From positions 1 to 64,000 of the forward strand of contig JAEUKT010000001.1 of assembly GCA_016794125.1 (NCBI GenBank): a stretch of 64,000 nt of DNA, written 5' to 3'. Every line of letters starts with the position of its first letter. Positions within the stretch are counted from its first letter, which is position 1. Shown piece by piece: positions 62,271-64,000 of the stretch. The DNA is from Alphaproteobacteria bacterium. GTDB lineage: Bacteria; Pseudomonadota; Alphaproteobacteria; Micavibrionales; UBA2020. Position numbers and translations under genes: made by a program. The notes below the pieces were generated by a model. The model saw only the letters and a program-made list of their open reading frames with translations. It had not been told where the DNA came from and ran no database searches.

Positions 62271-62903
62271 ATGACGATCAAGGAAATCTACGCTGCCGTC
62301 GCGATCCTTCTGATGCTGTTTTCGCGCGGCATTTACTTTACGAGCATCCTCAAGGGACGCACGAAACCCCATGCGTTTTCGTGGCTGATCTGGGGCGTTA
62401 TCTCCAGCATCGGCTTCGCCGCGCAGCTTGCCGAACATGCGGGCGCGGCATCATGGGTGCGCGGTGTCGGCTGCATCACCTGCTTTGTCGTGGTCGGGCT
62501 GTGCTGGTTCAAGGGCGAGCGTGACATCCGCCGCGTCGACTGGATCACGCTGGCCGTGTCGCTGGCCGCCATTCCGCTCTGGATACTCACCAAAACGCCG
62601 ATGTGGTCGGTCATCCTTGTCTGCCTGATCGACACTTCCGGTTACCTGCCGACCCTGCGCAAAGTGTTCAACAAACCGAAGGAAGAAACGCCGTATGGCT
62701 ACATCCTGTCGTCGCTGGGCGCGTTTCTGTCTGTGCTGGCGATTGATAACTACACCATTTCTACATGGCTCTACCCTACCGTGCTGACAGCGTCGAATAT
62801 CCTGATGGCAGGATTTATTTTCCTGCGCCGCTACCAGCTGCATGTCCGCGCCAAAAAGAGCGAAGTGCTGACAGCGTCTGAAGAAGCGAGCCTGCATATA
62901 TGA
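62271..62903 (+). CDS. PQ-loop-like membrane protein, 210 aa
   Basis: Polytopic protein with about six to seven transmembrane helices. Two half-repeats are visible: FSRGIYFTSILKGRTKPHAFSWLIWG in the first half and DTSGYLPTLRKVFNKPKEETPYGYI in the second, both like the PQ-loop/SWEET pattern in which a Pro-containing helix precedes a loop with basic residues. A second copy of the gene follows (62,900). Ribosome site GGAG before the ATG at 62,271. Transport role is inferred from fold only. Confidence 0.65.
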   Translation: MTIKEIYAAVAILLMLFSRGIYFTSILKGRTKPHAFSWLIWGVISSIGFAAQLAEHAGAASWVRGVGCITCFVVVGLCWFKGERDIRRVDWITLAVSLAAIPLWILTKTPMWSVILVCLIDTSGYLPTLRKVFNKPKEETPYGYILSSLGAFLSVLAIDNYTISTWLYPTVLTASNILMAGFIFLRRYQLHVRAKKSEVLTASEEASLHI

Positions 62904-63487
62904 TGACCGAGCTGCAAATTTTCGGGGCGCTGGCGACCAGTACGGTTTTCATCTCGCGCTTCTTTTATTTTCGCAGCATCTATCGCGACGGCGCAAAGCC
63001 GCATGCCTTTTCATGGCTGATCTGGGGCTGTATCTCCGCCGTCGGCTTTGCGGCGCAGGTGGCCGAAGGGGCAGGCCCGGGCGCATGGGCGCGGGGCTTT
63101 GCCTGCGCGACTTGCTTCATCCTCGTCTTCATCGGCTGGCAGCGCGGCGACCGCAGCTATAAAACTGCCGACTGGATAACGCTTATCATATCGCTCTCCG
63201 CCATCCCGCTATGGATTGTGACCAAAACGCCGATCTGGTCGGTCATCCTTGTCTGTATCATCGACTGCGTCGGATACCTGCCCACCATCCGCAAGGCGAT
63301 AGATAAACCTTTCGAGGAACCCGCCGCCGGTTACGCATGGTTCGCGATTGGCGCGTTGCTGTCGCTGGCGGCGCTTGAACATTACACGCCATCCACATGG
63401 CTTTACCCGGTCGTCATGGTCATTTCCAACAGCGCCATGACCGGTTTCCTGCTGCTGCGCCGCCAGCAGAAAACGGCAATTGCCTGA
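62900..63487 (+). CDS. PQ-loop-like membrane protein, paralogue, 195 aa
   Basis: Same topology and clear sequence relation to the preceding protein (for example KPHAFSWLIWGCISAVGFAAQ and IPLWIVTKTPIWSVILVCIIDCVGYLPT). ATG overlaps the stop of its neighbour (ATGA), so the two are translated together and may assemble as a heterodimer, as small SemiSWEET-like proteins can. No known function. Confidence 0.65.
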   Translation: MMTELQIFGALATSTVFISRFFYFRSIYRDGAKPHAFSWLIWGCISAVGFAAQVAEGAGPGAWARGFACATCFILVFIGWQRGDRSYKTADWITLIISLSAIPLWIVTKTPIWSVILVCIIDCVGYLPTIRKAIDKPFEEPAAGYAWFAIGALLSLAALEHYTPSTWLYPVVMVISNSAMTGFLLLRRQQKTAIA

Positions 63488-63513
63488 ATCGGCGGGAATG
63501 ATATGATAAGGTC

Positions 63514-64000
63514 ATGAAACACCTGTTTTTTGCCCTTTTCGTCCTGTTTGCCCTGTCCACCCCCGCCGCCGCGATGAACGCCCAGCAGGGCGAATATTCA
63601 TCAGCGCCCTACAAGCCGCGCTTCACGCAGGAAGTGGCGAGCATCGAAGTCCTGAAAAAAGAACGCCTGATGGTGCTGTTCGATGCCGAGGGTAAGGTCA
63701 TCACAAGCTACAAAATCTCCCTCGGACGCTTCCCCGAAGGCCACAAGGAACAGGAAGGCGACGGCCGCACGCCGGAGGGCAAATACACCATCGACATGCG
63801 CAACGGCAACAGCCATTACTACCGCTCGCTCCGCATTTCCTATCCCGGCCCCGAAGACATCAAGAACGCCAGGAAAAAGGGCGTGAACCCCGGCGGCAAT
63901 ATCTTCATCCACGGCAAGCCGAACATGAAATTCTGGATGTTCTGGAAGTATAACAAATCGAAAGACTGGACCGACGGCTGCATCGCCGTCGATGACCGCG
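63514..64000 (+). CDS. L,D-transpeptidase (YkuD family), partial at window end
   Basis: Signal peptide (MKHLFFALFVLFALSTPAAA), then YkuD catalytic domain: RLMVLFDAEGKVITSYKISLGRFP, NIFIHGKPN (His) and the nucleophile region TDGCIAVDD, where the Cys is within the last visible codons. 162 codons lie inside the window and the frame remains open at 64,000. Expected to form 3-3 cross-links in peptidoglycan or attach proteins to it. ATAAGG precedes the ATG. Confidence 0.9.
   Translation, partial: MKHLFFALFVLFALSTPAAAMNAQQGEYSSAPYKPRFTQEVASIEVLKKERLMVLFDAEGKVITSYKISLGRFPEGHKEQEGDGRTPEGKYTIDMRNGNSHYYRSLRISYPGPEDIKNARKKGVNPGGNIFIHGKPNMKFWMFWKYNKSKDWTDGCIAVDDR

Overview
The window looks like a piece of an alphaproteobacterial chromosome (roughly 55-60 % GC by eye over most of its length) with an accessory island at the left. 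The assignment rests on a combination of markers: a direct-repeat LexA box of the alphaproteobacterial type (GTTC-N7-GTTC), a MucR/Ros regulator, a Coq7-type ubiquinone hydroxylase, a HIG1-domain protein, MidA/NDUFAF7 and Mth938/NDUFAF3-like proteins, and the order yajC-secD-secF-Mth938. Genus cannot be fixed from sequence alone. The presence of Lgt, lipoproteins, the YdbH/YnbE/YdbL envelope operon, DsbB and a GT9 heptosyltransferase indicates an ordinary double-membraned cell.

Region 1 (1-10,823) is accessory. It holds a string of very small minus-strand genes (1-703), two unknown genes either side of a strong terminator (987-2076), an SOS-controlled cassette (LexA box, 60-aa protein, Y-family polymerase, zinc-ribbon protein, followed by a YedK/HMCES peptidase), a stand-alone OLD-family ATPase/Toprim nuclease, a hairpin-dense stretch with its own promoter and palindromic operator (6,822-7,012) that may be a structured RNA, a secreted unknown protein, and tRNA-Leu(CAA). 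To the right of the tRNA are two related tyrosine integrases. Each is preceded by a truncated copy of the 5' half of tRNA-Leu(CAA) that ends in the anticodon arm. This is a nested integration hotspot in which the 5' half and its promoter region, rather than the 3' half, have been duplicated.

Region 2 (10,936-24,224) is chromosomal: a DedA-like protein, dsbB-coq7 with three small envelope proteins, an HNH endonuclease, an esterase, a HIG1 protein and a GT9 glycosyltransferase, a YejA-like solute-binding protein coupled to a PfkB-type kinase, a TetR regulator, and an OmpR/EnvZ-type two-component system whose last gene is a lone pseudopilin.

Region 3 (24,308-39,285) carries ilvE, a deoxyinosine/uracil glycosylase, and the three methylcitrate-cycle genes prpC, prpB and prpD, all on the minus strand but separated by tiny plus-strand genes (two YjfB-like peptides and a basic 77-aa protein). 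Then come a large AT-rich orphan exported protein, an ankyrin protein, a SDR, ychF-pth-rplY and prs.

Region 4 (39,491-56,419) contains amtB, the pgeF-midA-lgt operon, ubiK-ybjN-proC, mucR, tsaB, a nitroreductase, a deacetylase-like protein, sodB, the Sec accessory operon yajC-secD-secF-Mth938, ydbH-ynbE-ydbL and serB.

Region 5 (56,556-64,000) has an M48 protease, serC, a glycerophosphodiesterase, serA (so all three enzymes from 3-phosphoglycerate to serine lie within 7 kb), two tandem PQ-loop-like membrane proteins and the start of an L,D-transpeptidase cut by the window end.

All identifications are from reading sequence motifs; no database search was run.
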